Positions 6,679-6,947 of a stretch of DNA of 6,947 bases are shown here, piece by piece; the stretch's first letter is position 1; every line of letters begins with the position of its first letter. The position numbers were made by a program, and so were the translations under genes. The DNA is from Acinetobacter sp. (lineage in GTDB: Bacteria > Pseudomonadota > Gammaproteobacteria > Pseudomonadales > Moraxellaceae), in NCBI GenBank assembly GCA_030152275.1, contig JASLHF010000041.1, positions 1-6,947 on the forward strand, given 5' to 3'. Below the pieces are notes generated by a model that was not told where the DNA came from, did not search any database, and saw nothing but the letters and a program-made list of their open reading frames with translations.

Positions 6679-6947
6679 ATGCAAACCAAACATTATTTGA
6701 CACTTGCAGATGCTGAGTTTTTATTGGAACAGGCGTACCAATATGCGTTGAGCCATAACTTTAATGTCAGCATTGCAGTCACGGATGAAACGGGATGTTT
6801 ACTGGCAATGAAGCGTATGGATGGGGCTTCTCCAATGACAGCGAATTTGTGTTTGGAAAAAGCCAAGTGTTCTGCAATCAGCCGACGTCCATCGGGAGTA
6901 TTTGAAAACTTGATTAAAAATGGTCAAATGGGTTTTCTGACCATGGA
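6679..6947 (+). CDS. GlcG/HbpS-family (DUF336) protein, 5' part only
   Basis: The ATG at 6679 is preceded by AGGGA with 6-nt spacing; 89 codons are present before the window ends. The visible part matches the N-terminal half of the GlcG/HbpS family: LTLADAEFLLEQAYQYA (7-23), NVSIAVTDETGCLLAMKRMDGA (29-50), LCLEKAKCSAISRRPSGVF (57-75). Family members include HbpS, a haem-binding protein of Streptomyces, and GlcG of the glycolate locus; many others have no known function. The position just after hemL makes a haem link tempting, but the repeat between them and the separate ribosome binding site mean that operon membership is uncertain. No signal peptide is seen at the N-terminus, so a cytosolic location is expected. 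Confidence 0.85.
   Translation, partial: MQTKHYLTLADAEFLLEQAYQYALSHNFNVSIAVTDETGCLLAMKRMDGASPMTANLCLEKAKCSAISRRPSGVFENLIKNGQMGFLTM

Overview
The window looks like chromosomal DNA from a gammaproteobacterium of the Moraxellaceae, most likely Acinetobacter. Three things support this: moderate-to-low GC with AT-rich spacers, the character of the ThiE and HemL proteins, and a dyad repeat behind hemL that resembles an intergenic repeat I recall from Acinetobacter genomes. The genus call is from memory and not a database match. No phage, insertion-sequence transposase, CRISPR array, tRNA or rRNA is visible. Most of the window reads as ordinary core chromosome.

Left part (1-2788, minus strand): two adjacent genes for CYTH-CHAD proteins, which belong to the inorganic triphosphatase / polyphosphate-binding class. 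The upstream gene (1328-2788) is complete. It is followed by a strong intrinsic terminator (1230-1278) and then by its paralogue (1-1151), which runs off the left edge. The two proteins align closely. Both have a complete set of CYTH triphosphate-tunnel residues, but the CHAD domain of the complete protein has lost almost all the basic residues of the family signature. This is the most interesting observation in the window.

Middle (2789-4589): a 404-bp divergent spacer holds a candidate operator dyad. A small DUF962/Mpo1-like membrane protein gene (3193-3570, plus strand) follows. After it comes about 1 kb of AT-rich DNA with no convincing gene. This stretch contains a textbook terminator (3949-3981) with no gene directly before it, which may mark a small RNA or a long 3' UTR. 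It also holds a 15-bp palindrome and a long hairpin-forming inverted repeat (4284-4338).

Right part (4590-6947, plus strand): thiE (thiamine phosphate synthase) and hemL (glutamate-1-semialdehyde aminomutase) lie 53 bp apart with no terminator between them and are probably co-transcribed. The thiE-hemL order is also known in pseudomonads. A 91-bp imperfect dyad repeat follows hemL. The 5' part of a GlcG/HbpS-family (DUF336) gene then runs off the right edge. thiE and hemL serve thiamine and tetrapyrrole synthesis. The partial gene belongs to a family with some haem-binding members, so a link to haem is possible but unproven.
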